64,000 bases of DNA from Mangifera indica (lineage: Eukaryota > Streptophyta > Magnoliopsida > Sapindales > Anacardiaceae), in assembly GCF_011075055.1 (NCBI RefSeq), contig NC_058137.1, positions 4,392,771-4,456,770 on the forward strand, given 5' to 3'. Made by a program: the position numbers and the translations under genes. Under the pieces are notes generated by a model. It made no database searches and was not told the origin of the DNA. It saw nothing but the letters and a program-made list of their open reading frames with translations. Of this stretch, positions 41,201 through 53,300 are shown piece by piece (within the stretch, counting starts at the first letter, position 1; each line of letters begins with the position of its first letter).

Positions 41201-44200
41201 AAAAAAAATTCTACCGAGCTAACTCGAGCTAGCTCGAGCTCGGCTTAGCCGAACTCGTTTTGGGCTCGAACTGAGCCTAGCCGAGCCAAGCTCAGCTCGG
41301 ATCCAATCCTATCATCTGGGTGGAGCGATGAAGAGATTTGTCTCTTCGTCGCACTGTGTGACGAGGAGATGAAGATTTTTTCGTTGCACCACCGTCGTCG
41401 CACCAAGAGAAGGAGGAGGCCGATGACGACGTTGGAAGATGAAGTTGAAGAATGGGGGTGAAACTGCTATTTTTGAAAGTTATGGGAGACGGTTGAGTTT
41501 TGAAAAATATGAAAACCCTCGGTTTGAGGGTGAAAATGTTAGTTTTTAAAATTTAAAAACTTTGATTAAAGATGAAATGTTAGTTTCTAAAACATAAGAG
41601 AGGTGAAAAGTAATAAACTTTATAACTTTTTAATATAAACAGTAAGATATCGATTTTGCCCTTGTCCCAAACTGAGAAATTGGATGACAGTTGGTCATTG
41701 GTGGAAAAAAAGATTTTTTATCTTTCGTGAGTATAAGTTTGAGATAGGGCTAACAAATAAATGAGAAATAGTCCTTTCCCCTGGGAAGTAAGGATTCTCG
41801 AGCTGCAATTTAGAATTTAAAGTTTTTGTAGCCATTAAATTAGGGCTGGATTTCTTTAGGAAAAAAAAAAAAACTATATTCCAACCAAACATGTTCATAT
41901 TGAATTCGAATGAATCTAAAACAAACTCAATTTAAATAAATTCAAATTTAAGTTTTAAGAGTATTGAACTCACTAAACTTACAAATCTATAAAATTTCAA
42001 TATGAAATCAAATAAAATAATATTGATTTAGTCTTTGTTTATTCGATTATAATATTAAGTTAAGTTTAAATTTAAAATTAACCCAAATTTTAACTTAATT
42101 TTTTTTAAACAAGTCTAACGGAAACAATTTGAATAAATTCAACGTGTTCAAAGCCAATTTAGGTGGATAATCGTATTGAAATAAGTATTATATAACTGAA
42201 ATTTGCAATCAATATATAAAATTAATATATAATAAGAAAAATTTCAAACGCCTTTAAACTTAAAAAATTGAATTTTGTCTTTAGAAAATAATTAAATTAT
42301 AATATTTCAATCTCAAAATGCCGAATACAGAATATTCGTAAAATTATAAAGATTCGTGTGACAACAGCATCTTATTTTTTAAAAAGTGATAGAATTTGTT
42401 GTTGCCGTCTAAAAAGGCTTCTTTATAAGAGCAGTAACAAGTAAAATAGCCACGCGTCGGTTTTTAATTGAGTTTGGTATGAAATTGAAAGGATAAAAAA
42501 TTGGTATGTTGACCACAGTTTTGACATTTTGCCGGCCTGTAGTAAATCCAAATATTCTTGACTCCAGGATTTTATCTTTCACTTTTGAAGAAATTGGGGT
42601 AAGATTCCGTCTTGATTACACAAGCAAGGCAAAATAGGCTGATCATACTTAATTTTTCAATAAAATTATGGAGACAAATAAATGAATAGTTAATATGTAA
42701 ATTATTACTTATTGATTGTGACACAGATTTATCACTAAATTATTCAACGAAAAATCTCATAAAAATAGCTTAATCATCTACTCCGTTTCTCATTCTCTAA
42801 TAAAATAGAATAACATATCTTAATTATCTAATTCGGTCATGGAAAAAAAAAATATTACGTATATATATTTTAAATATATAATTGAATAAATGTATAATAT
42901 ATTTTTATATGATTAAATATTATTTTATTTTTAATTCAAAAATTTTCAATCACATTATAACATATTATCCATATTTTTAATTATGTATTTAAAAATGTAT
43001 GGCCAAAAGACTTATTCCCACCCAAGGTTTAGTACATCCATAAACTCTATATGCTAAATTTCGAAAATCTAAGTACTCACCCATATATTAAATTTTACTA
43101 TTACTATTAAAGGTAAAAACATTATTAAAATTTTATTTAAAAAAATATATATCTTCTTAGTTTTGAAAACTAATAATTTTACTATTAACTTAGTTTTAAA
43201 AAATTATTTTTTCAATCCCACTATAAAAAATTTTCATATTTTAGGGTTTCCAATCACCCCTCAAAGTTTAAAAATATTATATTTTAACCCCTAAAAATGT
43301 ATTTTCTCTTTTCAATAATTCACTTCGACATGTCGTCAATCTCACCACCAACACCTCTTCTCCTTCTTAGTGGTTTTTTTGTGTGAAAACCACAAATCTG
43401 ATTGAAATGATCAAATTTGTTGCAGCAACAAAACATGTAGATCAATGCAACAAGAGCTATGAGTTAACTGATGCACATTCAATTGGAAGACATCCAAATT
43501 CTCGTATCTAAGAAAATTCTTTTGGCCAAAATGATTTGTATAGTCCTTTGAGAGTTTGAGAATATACTCAACTTTGGGTGAGAGTAAGCCTTTCGGCCGA
43601 AATGTATATTCATAGTTTTACGCAAACAAATAATTACAAGAAGACTGGAAATAAAAATTTTCACCTCAATTGCATTGATAACAGAATTGGGTAGAGTAGG
43701 CAAAGCTCTGCTTCCAAAATGGACGTTTCCTTCTATGGATAAATGCTCGTATCGAACTTCAATTTTTGGAATCTCAATGCCCACTCTGTCAAAAAAATAA
43801 AATTAAATTAAAGTTATATGTTCGTCTTACTCTAGAATTTAAAAGTAATTTATTGTTTATAAAAATAAAAAGATACAAAATGACTAAATAGGTGAAAATT
43901 ATAGAATCTTTTTAAACTTTCATCTTACTTTTTCCCATAATTTTTAATCAGAAAACAAAATTTTAATTTTTTTTTTTAAATATTAAGATATAAGAAAAGT
44001 TTTGAATTCTAATGAATATACGGGTCGGAAATGATCCACAATTCATAAAATCAAATTAATTTATGAGAGCCTTTTTTTTTAACTTACCTGTCAATTCTGT
44101 TTCGAAGTTTTCTAAGAAAATTTTCATTGTCAACTTCGATAAGTTGCAGTATGCTATCCATCAACTTCTTCTTATCTTCTATGGCCAATCTCGTCACGTC

Positions 44201-44470
44201 CACCTCACCATGAACAACTTTTCCATTCTCAAGAACCTCACTCAGCATCGCCTTTCTCAATCGATCATACGTCGGCAGCCGTTCGATTGCCGCCCATCTC
44301 AGCTCTTCTTCGTCGTCCTGCCGATTGCTCTGCGCAAAAACATTCGTTTGAGAGTTCCATGCCTCCCGGATGCTCGCTGATGCCATCCAGTTCCGTCGAC
44401 TGCTCGACCGCATCGACAGCCGAGGGCTCATCGTCCTCGCTAGATCTTCTCCGGCCAAAGACCCATCCAT
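32255..44470 (-). CDS. Full-size ABCG/PDR transporter, gene A
   Basis: 20 exons, from the start: 44088-44470, 43665-43785, 40032-40120, 39858-39942, 39460-39750, 39272-39362, 37944-38844, 37611-37771, 37320-37423, 37021-37186, 36848-36931, 36046-36176, 34878-35210, 34459-34749, 34299-34382, 33975-34108, 33632-33859, 33166-33337, 32681-32935, 32255-32524. They join in frame to 1457 residues, normal for plant PDR proteins, which export hormones, terpenoids or cuticle precursors across the plasma membrane using ATP. Order is NBD1-TMD1-NBD2-TMD2. Seen: Walker [10 protein letters not shown] (about 204), signature VSGGQRKRV, Walker B LLMDEIS; membrane segments about 540-790; second Walker [10 protein letters not shown] (901), degenerate signature [21 protein letters not shown]; membrane segments about 1195-1440, ending FLNFQRR. 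Intron 2 is 3.5 kb, swollen by transposons, against 223 bp in gene B. The substrate cannot be told. Confidence 0.93.
35458..35779. mobile_element. Degenerate hAT-like element in intron 12 of ABCG gene A
   Basis: It starts TAGGGCGGGGATTCAATCTG, close to the terminus of the hAT-like family, and its interior is filled with GAGCTCGA/ACTCGA-type motifs as in 40959-41311. The right end is poorly conserved and no target duplication was found. Confidence 0.4.
40552..41781. mobile_element. Mutator-like MITE in intron 2 of ABCG gene A, with nested hAT
   Basis: The left terminus AGGGAAAAGTACTATTTCCC and the reverse complement of the right terminus GGGGAAAGGACTATTTCTCA match well. The flanks are TGGGAAATA (40543-40551) and TGGGAAGTA (41782-41790), a 9-bp duplication with one mismatch, as made by Mutator-type transposases. 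Inner blocks (CCCCCCTCCAG, CCATCCTCAAAGTTT, TTCTTCGGCCACCACC) match the element at 189-1164, so the two are one family. It is non-coding and is interrupted by a 353-bp hAT element. Confidence 0.85.
40959..41311. mobile_element. hAT-like MITE nested in the MULE, exact 8-bp target duplication
   Basis: The 353-bp element begins TAGGGCTGGATTTGAGTCGA; the reverse complement of its right end begins TAGGATTGGATCCGAGCTGA. It is flanked by TCATCTGG at 40951-40958 and again at 41312-41319, an exact 8-bp duplication diagnostic of the hAT superfamily. The interior is rich in GGCTCGAGCTC-type motifs and has two nearly identical AAACGACATCGTTTT/AAACGACGTCGTTTT palindromes. No transposase. Confidence 0.92.
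43001..43440. mobile_element. Left half of a Mutator-like MITE in intron 2 of ABCG gene A
   Basis: The sequence starts GGCCAAAAGACTTATTCCCA followed by CCCAAGGTTTAG, matching the terminus of the fold-back element at 59797, and contains the family's inner blocks (CACCCCTCAAAGTTT, TTTTAACCCC, CTCACCACCAACACC). No matching right terminus exists before exon 2 (43665), so the right half has been lost or was never present. The right boundary is approximate. Confidence 0.5.
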
Positions 44471-44810
44471 TTTATTTACAATTTATCAATCCAACTACCA
44501 CTTAATATGTTGGTGTATTCAGCAAAAGAACATGGTTAACTAAATTATTAAAAGGGACGAGAGATGGAGGAAGAGAGTTATTTAGGAGGATGTGGAGGGA
44601 AATTAGAGAGGAGTAAAGCAACAACTTCTGGCTGCTTGATGATATTAAAGAAAAGATCAGTGGAGGTGCTAAGTTTCCATTGATGGCGGTAATAATCTAC
44701 TCTGACACTGACTGCATGATTTTTGTTTACTGTTTATTGGATCTCTAAAGTGTAAAATCACAAGTTAATACCTTCATTATCTATTAGGTCGTGAAAATGT
44801 TCTAGAAATA

Positions 44811-45550
44811 GGCCAACGAACTAATTCCACCCAAGTTTCAATGAAATAATTATTTTTTATTGTGTATATAATTAGTTTTAAACTGTAAAATCAAATTATT
44901 TAAAAATTACAATTTAATTTAGTTTATAAAATGATTTAATTTAGGATTCACCTATTGATTTATTTTTTTAACAAATTATGCTAACTTTTTTATAAAATTA
45001 AAAAAAAAAACATCTTGAATATTTTACCCTCAAAATTTTATTAAATAATTTATATTAATTTAATTAAAAATAGTAAAAAAAATTAACAAATAATAATAGA
45101 GGTGTTAATGATATAAAATCACATATTTGGGTGTAAATTATAATTTTTAAAAAATTTTAGAGATGTTAATAATATTTTTAAAGGATTTTAATTTAAATAA
45201 AGTTTATGGTGTTTTTAAAATTTTTAAATTTTAATACATCTCTCAATAATTTTAAAATTAATAATTACACAAATTATTAAGACTGTATTTGCTTTTAAAA
45301 TATTCAAAATGAAAATATAATTTCTTAAATAAGATAGAGAAATATTTATTTATCTTTTATAAATTTTTTAAAAATAAAATTATATTTCATAACACATCTT
45401 TATTATAATACTTAAATAAAAAATATAAATATCTTTAAACGGTTACAATTATCAATCGATTTTGATTGATGCATGGGAAATTGATTTTTCCAAATTTACT
45501 GGGTGGAATTACATTTGTCAATTCTTGGGTGGGGAACGGCATTTAGCCTG
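44811..45550. mobile_element. Mutator-like MITE upstream of ABCG gene A
   Basis: The left end GGCCAACGAACTAATTCCAC(CCAAG) faces a right end whose reverse complement is GGCTAAATGCCGTTCCCCAC(CCAAG), two bases in from the border. Flanks CTAGAAATA (44802-44810) and TTAGAAATA (45551-45559) agree in eight of nine bases. The element lies about 340 bases upstream of the gene A start codon and so probably within or next to its promoter. The interior is AT-rich and non-coding. Confidence 0.6.
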
Positions 45551-46160
45551 TTAGAAATATTACTGTCGTTCTTGGAATAAGAGCTGTTTGTTTATAAATC
45601 CATTTCTCGCTTTCCGTTTTCAAAGCTTTGCAAAGTGTTGTTGACCGTATCTATTTTTTTAACTCAAAAACCAAAGATTTATATATTATATATTATCCGT
45701 TTATCTTCACCGAGGGTGCATCTTCCATTGTCCAAACAATTTATTCGTCAACAGCTGTAGAACATTCACTTTAACCACTGTGGATGACGAAAGCAATAAG
45801 GAATTTACTGGCTATTTATAGGAAAAGATGAATGGATTATTGAATAGTTACATGATTGACAGTGTAAAAATAGGAGAAAAAATTTGAGTTAACTGTAAAA
45901 ATAGTTGGAACAGTTAAAACTTATTTTCCCCCGTTTCTATTTGGATTAGAAAGACTCCACACCCATTTTGACTCAATATGCATGTAAAATCACTAGCCTA
46001 ACGATATGTAATGGCCATAACTTCTTTGATACAGTTTTTAAGCATTATTTTAAGGATATGTTTGAATGCACTACCTATTGTTTCTCAATTTTTGAAATTT
46101 AAATAAATTAAGTGAATTCGAAGGGTTTTAGAAGCTCTTCACCTTTTACATAAATAAATA

Positions 46161-49100
46161 ACACATATATAACATAGACTCAATAATTAATTATTAAATT
46201 TTCCTACACCAAAATAATTCAATGTTTTAATTATTAATGTTAATTCACTCCAATAAAGAATTAAAGCTGACTTCTTCTTGTGTATATATCAAAGTGCATA
46301 AACTCTTAAATTTTCGTAGTGCATGACTTCTCATCAACCATTTGTCTCAATGAAATTACAATAATATCAAGGACTCTTGAAAACCCAACACTAATATATT
46401 AAATTCACAGAAATAACTCCAATCAATATCAAGAAATAAAATGAGTTGGTAGAAAGACTAATGACATATATAATATAGACTTAATAATTAATTATTAAAT
46501 TTCTTATACCAAAATAATTCAACGCTTTAATTATTAATTTTAATTCATTCCACAAAAGAATTAAAACTGACTTATATATATATATATATATATGGAATTG
46601 CATAAGTAAATTTTCATAATACAAAACTTCTTCTCAACCATTTGTCTTAATGGAATCACAATAATATCATAGACTTTTGAAAACCCAACACTAATATACT
46701 AGATTCACATAAATAACTTAAATCAACATCAAGAAACAAAGGAGTTAGTAAAAGGATAAACGAACATATATAATATAGACTCAATAATTAATTATTAAAA
46801 TTTTCTACACCAAATTAATTTAACGCTTTAATTATTAATTTTAATTCACTTTATAAAGAATTAAAACTAACTTCCTCTGTATATGTATCGAATCGTGTAA
46901 ACTTATAAATTTCGAATTGCATAAACTCATAAATTTCCATAGTGCATGACTTCTCGTCAACCATTTGTCTTAATAAAAATGCAATAATATCAAGGACTTT
47001 TGAAAACCCAATACTAATATATTAGATTCACAAAAATAACTCTAATTAATATCAAGAAATAACGGACTTAGTAGTAGGAGTAATGAACATATATAATATA
47101 GACTCAATAGTTAATTATTAAATTTTCATATACCAAAATAATTAAACTCTTTAATTATTAATTTTAGGGAAATTATAAAAAATAGGCAAAAGTAAGGGGT
47201 TTAAACGAAATTGTCCAAAAAATTCAGATTAAAGCAAAAATACCCAACTTTTGTGAAATACCGAAACTGCCTATATATAAACCCAGCAAATTTCTCTTGT
47301 TCCCACTATGAAATCACTGTTCAAAAACAAGGAAAAATTTAAAATTTTCCCTTGTCCCACTGTTGGTCAGATTTCCGACGATTTTCGTGGTTTTTGACAA
47401 CCGAAAATGGCACAGCATGTTAGAATATCTTCCGTCATCTTGTTTGAATCAAGTTATTATTTATATTATTGAGATTTGAGTGAGATTTTGTGGTTTAGGG
47501 TTTAAAGTTTTGATTTTAAACAATGCTTGAAATGTTTTGATTCTTGATTGATTTCGTTGAATTGGTTGAGAGGTCTTGTGTTATAGTCTATGTAGATTTG
47601 ATTTTTGTTGATATTGGAGGCCGAAATGATAAATTTTGACAGAAAATCTCTTCCAAAACATTCGACAGTCCGATAGTGGGAATAGTGTTTCCCACTGTCG
47701 GACGATTTCTCCTACTGTTGACAGTGGGTTAAGGGGATTACTTAGTGTTTTCAAAATATTAGGGAGCTATGTGAGAGTCATCATTCCACTGTAGACTTTT
47801 TTGAAATTTGTCACGTGACAGTGGGCTGTTGCGATGCTGCCTTGGGATAGGGGGAAATTTAACGTTTTCAAAATTTTAAGGGGAGGGGGAATAAGGGGAG
47901 ATCTACGGGGGTCCATGTGAAATTTTTCACTGAACAGTGTGCAGGCCGTGAAAATCGTGGGTTGGATGGAAATTAACTTTTTTAAAACTATAGGGTTTAT
48001 GTGAGACAGACTTTGAACAGTCATAACTTTTGATCCGGGAGGAGTTATGGGGCCTATAATATATCAACGCGAAGCTCGTTTCGAGCTCTATAACGATAAC
48101 CAGCTTTGCTGGTTGCACTGAATTTGGAGGCCAAAATAAAACTGTTTCAATGTGTATTATGCAGTTTTATTATTTTATCAAATTTAGGATTTTTGGTTTT
48201 TATGATTTTGAGTTTGTTTGTGACCGGACTAGACTTTTTTCATATGTAATTTTTAAATTTGATATTTGTAATTATGATGTGCTTTTTTAGACACGTTTTA
48301 CGATGTAATTACGAAATTTTTGATCGATTTTTCGGTTTTCTCATTAATAAGCTATTTGAACATGTAGTTTTATAAATTTAGATCTGTTTTTTAGATTTTT
48401 GAGTAATTTTTTTATTATTGACATTCTAGGGTATTTCAATATATCTATTTATTCATAACATGTTATTCGAGTCTATATATCGTAAAACGATGAAATTTGA
48501 AAAAACAGAACTGAAATTTAAATTCTAAAAGTTGAAACACCCTAGAATGGTAACAATCGAAAAATTCTTCAGAAATCTGAAAAATACGAATTGATATATC
48601 ATAAAACCGTGAAATTCGAAAAAACCTAAAATTTCATTTATAATGCTATTACAATGTTTAATATCAAAATACCCCCCAATTTTAATAACATTTAATTTGA
48701 CCCCTCAATTATCTATTCCTAAAAATTTATTAAGAAATTTATAATACTCTTACAATGTTTAATATCAAAATGTCCCTCTAATTTTAATAAAATTTCATTT
48801 AACCCCTCATAATAAGTGAGAAGGGTTTATATAAATGAAGGGAAGGGTAATTTTAGCATTTTACAAAAAGTCATGCGCATTTTTGCTTAGAAATAGTGAA
48901 TTTGGGCATTTTTGCTTAGTAGGAGGGTATTTTGGCTATTTTTTATAATTTCCCTTAATTTTAATTCACTCCACTAAAGAGTTAAAGCTGACTTCTTCTG
49001 TATATGTGTCAAATTGCATAAACTCATAAATTTTCTTAGTGCATGACTTCTCTCGTCAACCATTTGCCTTGATGGAATTGCAATAGTATCAAAGACTTTT

Positions 49101-49785
49101 GAAAACCCAACACTAGCATACCGGATCCACAAAAATTACTCGAATCAATATCAAGAAATAAAGAAGTTAGTAGAGGACTAATGAATATATATAATATAGA
49201 CTCAATAATTAATTATTTAATTTTTCTACATCAAAATAATTCAACGCTTTAATTATTAATTTTAATTCACTCCACTAAAGAATTAAATATGTATCAAATT
49301 GCATAAACTCATAAATTTCCATAGCGCATGACTTCTCATCAACCATTTGCCTTAATGGAATTGCAATAATATCTAGAACTTTTGAAATCTAATACTAAAA
49401 TACTAGATTCACATAAATAACTCGAATCAATATCAAAAAAATAAAGAAATTAGTATAAAAACTAATGAACATAAATTTAATAATTAATTATTAAAATTTT
49501 CTACACCAAAATAATTTAATGTCTTAATTATTAGAATAATATTATATATATATTTTGAATAATAAATAGATATACACTTATATATATATAATTACATAAT
49601 TAAATATTATTTTATTCTTAATTTCAAATATGTGTCAATCTATATATTCAAAATAAATACAAAAAAAAATTTATTATAATTATTAATTTTAATTCACTCC
49701 ACCAAAGAACTAAAACTTCCTTTTCCCTTGTTGATGACTTCTCGTCAACCATCTGCCTTAATGGATTTGCAATGATATCAAGGAA
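46161..49785. repeat. Tandem array of ~300-bp units, about six copies, split by a MULE
   Basis: Each unit contains, in order, ATAATATAGACTCAATAATT, ACCAAAATAATT, TTAATTTTAATTCACT, GCATGACTTCTC then GTCAACCATTTG, AATATCAAGGACTTTTGAAA and AACCCAACACTAATA. Anchors recur at about 46179, 46482, 46782, 47105, 49200 and 49478, i.e. every ~300 bases once the 1788-bp insertion at 47167 is removed. The last unit is broken by an AT-rich stretch (49535-49680) and ends near 49785. Units are 80-90% alike by eye. No gene is inside; the array fills most of the gap between ABC genes A and B. Confidence 0.9.
47167..48954. mobile_element. 1788-bp non-autonomous MULE with exact 9-bp target duplication
   Basis: The left end GGGAAATTATAAAAAATAGG and the reverse complement of the right end GGGAAATTATAAAAAATAGC agree at 19 of 20 bases, and the similarity continues (CAAAAATACCC, CAAAAATGCCC). 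TTAATTTTA flanks the element at 47158-47166 and 48955-48963; the neighbouring repeat units carry this site only once. The interior has CCCACTGTTG/CCCACTGTCGG motifs, a hairpin at 47668-47703, a direct duplication near 48638-48800 and no transposase or other convincing gene; open frames around 47767-48118 look incidental. Confidence 0.92.
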
Positions 49786-50329
49786 TGATTGTGTGCACCA
49801 AAACGACAATGATGCTCTCTACCCATCTATCCATACATTAGTGATTGCTTTGTTTACGTAAGCTACAATATATTTTCCACTATGAGACAAATATCTCTTC
49901 ACCATTCAAGGAACAGCCAACCATATCCATATAAAATTAAACTGAGCTATACACATCACCATTTTCAAACCCACTCTTGAAATCAAAGTTTTTAATCTTA
50001 ATAATAATGCATTTCTTACATGAAATTCAAGATTTTTTATAATAGAATAATAATACAAGTATAATAGAACCCTTCAAACATAGCTTTTAAGTGGCATGAA
50101 GGATTCAAAGAAGTGGCCTTTAGCCACAAATGATTTTAGTATAAACAGATACAGAGACTGACTTACAAACTCCTCTGACTTCTGTGTTATGCCAAACTAC
50201 TATTGGGTATATGAGCCACAATACACTTGGAAATTGAAAAATAAGAGGTAAAAGAGGTAATCTTTTGTTTCCTCTTTCAGTATGAGTAAGTATAGAGTAA
50301 TAATATATAGAAAGTAGGCTCAAGGCTGG
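49786..50329. other. 3' flank of ABCG gene B
   Basis: Non-coding. The part from about 50195 to the gene B stop aligns with 62120-62211 downstream of gene C (shared ACTATTGGGTATA and GGAAATTGAAAAATAAGAGG), so it probably includes the transcribed 3' UTR copied in the B/C duplication. Confidence 0.6.
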
Positions 50330-53300
50330 CTATCTATTTTGATAATTGAGGAATCTGATGCCAAAAGCAAACACAAAGAAGAAAAGGAGAACCCAACCAA
50401 TATGAACCAAAGCAACAATTGGAAGAAAATCATAATCGAATCCCCAACCATCTTTAAGCAATTCCTTCATTGTTATCTTCAAATTAGCTCCAGGAATCTC
50501 TACAAGATCATCATTTTTACCTACTTGAGAACTGACAAGACCGTAAAGTGTCCATGCCACAGGCGAAAGCCAATAGTACCACCTCCACCAAATAGGAATT
50601 TGCTGAAACATTCAAGATGAAGTATATTTAACTTTAAAGGATATGAGAAATGTGTTGATGATTAGAGAATAACATCAGCTTGTATTTACTTACCACTCTT
50701 GGAAGGAGATATCCGGAGAACAAGTTCCAGAAAGTAAGGAAGAAAGACATAAGTATGGCAGAGATTTGATGGTTTGGAGTCAGTGAGACAACCATCATTC
50801 CATAAAGTGTGAAGTAGATAAAGCTCATCAACATGAAGTAGAAGAACAAGAAAAATTTTCCCACTTGCCACTCAAATCCAATCATGGGGTAAAGGATAAG
50901 AGTGTACATAATAGTTTGAACGGTCACATATATTGTCTCTACAGCCACCTTCAAAATTAAAAATAGCAAATTAGTAAGGAATGGCTAATTTAACATAACG
51001 CTATAGTTTTTAGTTGGAAATGATTAAGTTCCTGGTGTATGAAGAAGGCCTAAACAGATTGATGGCATTTGATTACCTGAGCAAATGCGTAAGGAAGTGC
51101 AGAATACATGCCGGCTGCTCTTTCACGGTAGAAAACTGTCCTCTCAATAGAAACAATAGGCAGTACTGCAGTAGCATTGGTAGCTCCAAGGAAAAACACA
51201 GCACAATACATGGCTCCTAAAAGATTAAACAGATCTTGTTGTTTGGTTCTGTTTGAGACACAACATAATATTAGTTAAATTTGAAAAGGAATTATCATCC
51301 AGTATAATAAATATGTTATTGAAACAAATATACCAGTCATAAAGGTTAGAAAAAATTTTACCAAAGTAACTTACGTCTTTTGTCCTTTGTCCCAGAAGAT
51401 AAGGCCAAACAAAATACCAATGATCACTGTCAAGACGAGCCTGACAGCATTATATTGGGGGTTTCTCCAATAAGACCAATGCTGTTTCCAGAAACAAGCA
51501 TGGGACTGAGTAATAAAAGATTGCGAATATTTGGTTGGAAAGTAGAGGTCTTCAGAACCTGGAGCTGGGGTACTACACTCTTTAATAAGTTCTTGACACC
51601 TCCTGAAAGAGAATTGAGGAAGAAGTAATTTGAGGCAACGCTTAAAGATCCCAAGCCATTTAGGAAAACTGAAACAATATACAACCTTGTTATTCAATTC
51701 AAACTTACTGATATAAAGAGGAGTTGGCATAAATTTCAGAAAATTCAATATCCAGATGACTCTCGACCGAAGGAGAAGTGACCTCAAGCATCCACGTTGC
51801 TGGATTGGATCCATTCTTGATTTTCGGAACTCCTGGTATAGCCTGTAATAGATATTTGTTCACAATGCACTTTTCAAATCAAGAACTTGCAAATAAAAAG
51901 GTGAATGAAAGAAACAATTTGGGGCACCAAGCATTGTGATTAAGTTTATAGTTAAATTACATTTTGCTACTCAATATAACTCAACAGAAAATTAGTTAAA
52001 AGAAAATGCTTACCTCAAAATATTCTATGAGGTGCTGAGAACGGTGACCAAGGGGTCCAGCATAAATGACTTGCCCTCCTCTTTTCATCAATAGTAGCTG
52101 TGCCAACACAACACCACGTTGCATGTTGAATATATGCATAATAAAAAACACAAAAAGTAAATAAAATAAATAAAATCTATAAACAATTGAGCAATACCTC
52201 ATCAAATGCTTCGAAAATGTCTATGCTTGGTTGGTGAATTGTGCACACAACAGTTCTTCCCGTATCTACTGTATTTCTCACAGTACGCATTACAATTGCA
52301 GCAGCTCTAGCATCAAGGCCAGTTGTTGGTTCATCCATGAAGATAATAGAGGGGTTAGCAACCAACTCAACAGCTATTGTCAATCTCTTCCTTTGTTCTG
52401 TTGAAAGACCATCTATTCCTGGCACGCCAACTAGTGCATCCCTTAATGGTTTCAGCTCTACCAAATCCATAACTTCTTCAACAAACATCTACATGATACA
52501 TAAAGGAGAAGCAGACAAGAATGGGTTCATTTGCTAACAGTTCAATACATGAAGGTAAGAAAGAAAATAAGAAGTGATTATTATACAAGAATTTCATCAA
52601 CATACCATTCGTGTTTTTCTATCTATGTTTGAAGAAAGGCGAAGCCAAGCTGAGTATATGATAGACTCATACACAGTGACATGTGGTGAATGAATGTCAT
52701 TTTGCTCACAATAACCACTCACACGAGCAAATGTGGCTTGCATCTTTGGGTATCCAGAAATGTTAATACTTCCTTCAATGTAACCGCCAGTCTTTCTTCC
52801 CGCTAATACATCCATTAGAGTTGTCTTCCCCGCACCACTTACCCCAACTAGTGCAGTCAAAATCCCAGGTCTAAAAGCACCACTAACATCTCGTAGTAGC
52901 TGTAGACGATCTTCTACAACTCCTTGACTCTTCATTTCCTGGTATGCAAGATCCACTAATTCATCTCAACAATCACTCTTAACATTAAGAACCTTTTTAA
53001 CAATATTATGCATTTAAAGACAATGTAAAAAGGAAAAGCATTAATTATATTTTAGACTTAGAAATGCTATTCTACCATATTAATTATCAGAGCTAATCTA
53101 GAATTATACGATGTAAAGATTTCTAAAGTCCAAAACTCTTGATAGCATGGAACAGATTCAGTATGTGGTTATGAAAATGCCAAAGGATTTACTGCATTAA
53201 AAATTAGGATTAAGTTGCCTTCTTCGACAAGAAGGGTTGCATACATAGTAAAACCTTAGAAAATAAATGGTCGGAAATGAAAGGTACTTACAGAAGGCAT

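Noticed and set aside
47767..48118. Two minus-strand frames inside the MULE
   Set aside because: No transposase motif (no DDE, zinc finger or MULE domain) and no family resemblance.
46161..49785. Regular repeats as a CRISPR array
   Set aside because: Units are ~300 bp, abut without unique spacers, and this is plant nuclear DNA.
51014..51220. Plus-strand frame conserved at 62916-63101
   Set aside because: It is the antisense shadow of exon 18 and the neighbouring intron of genes B and C; it is conserved because the genes were recently duplicated.
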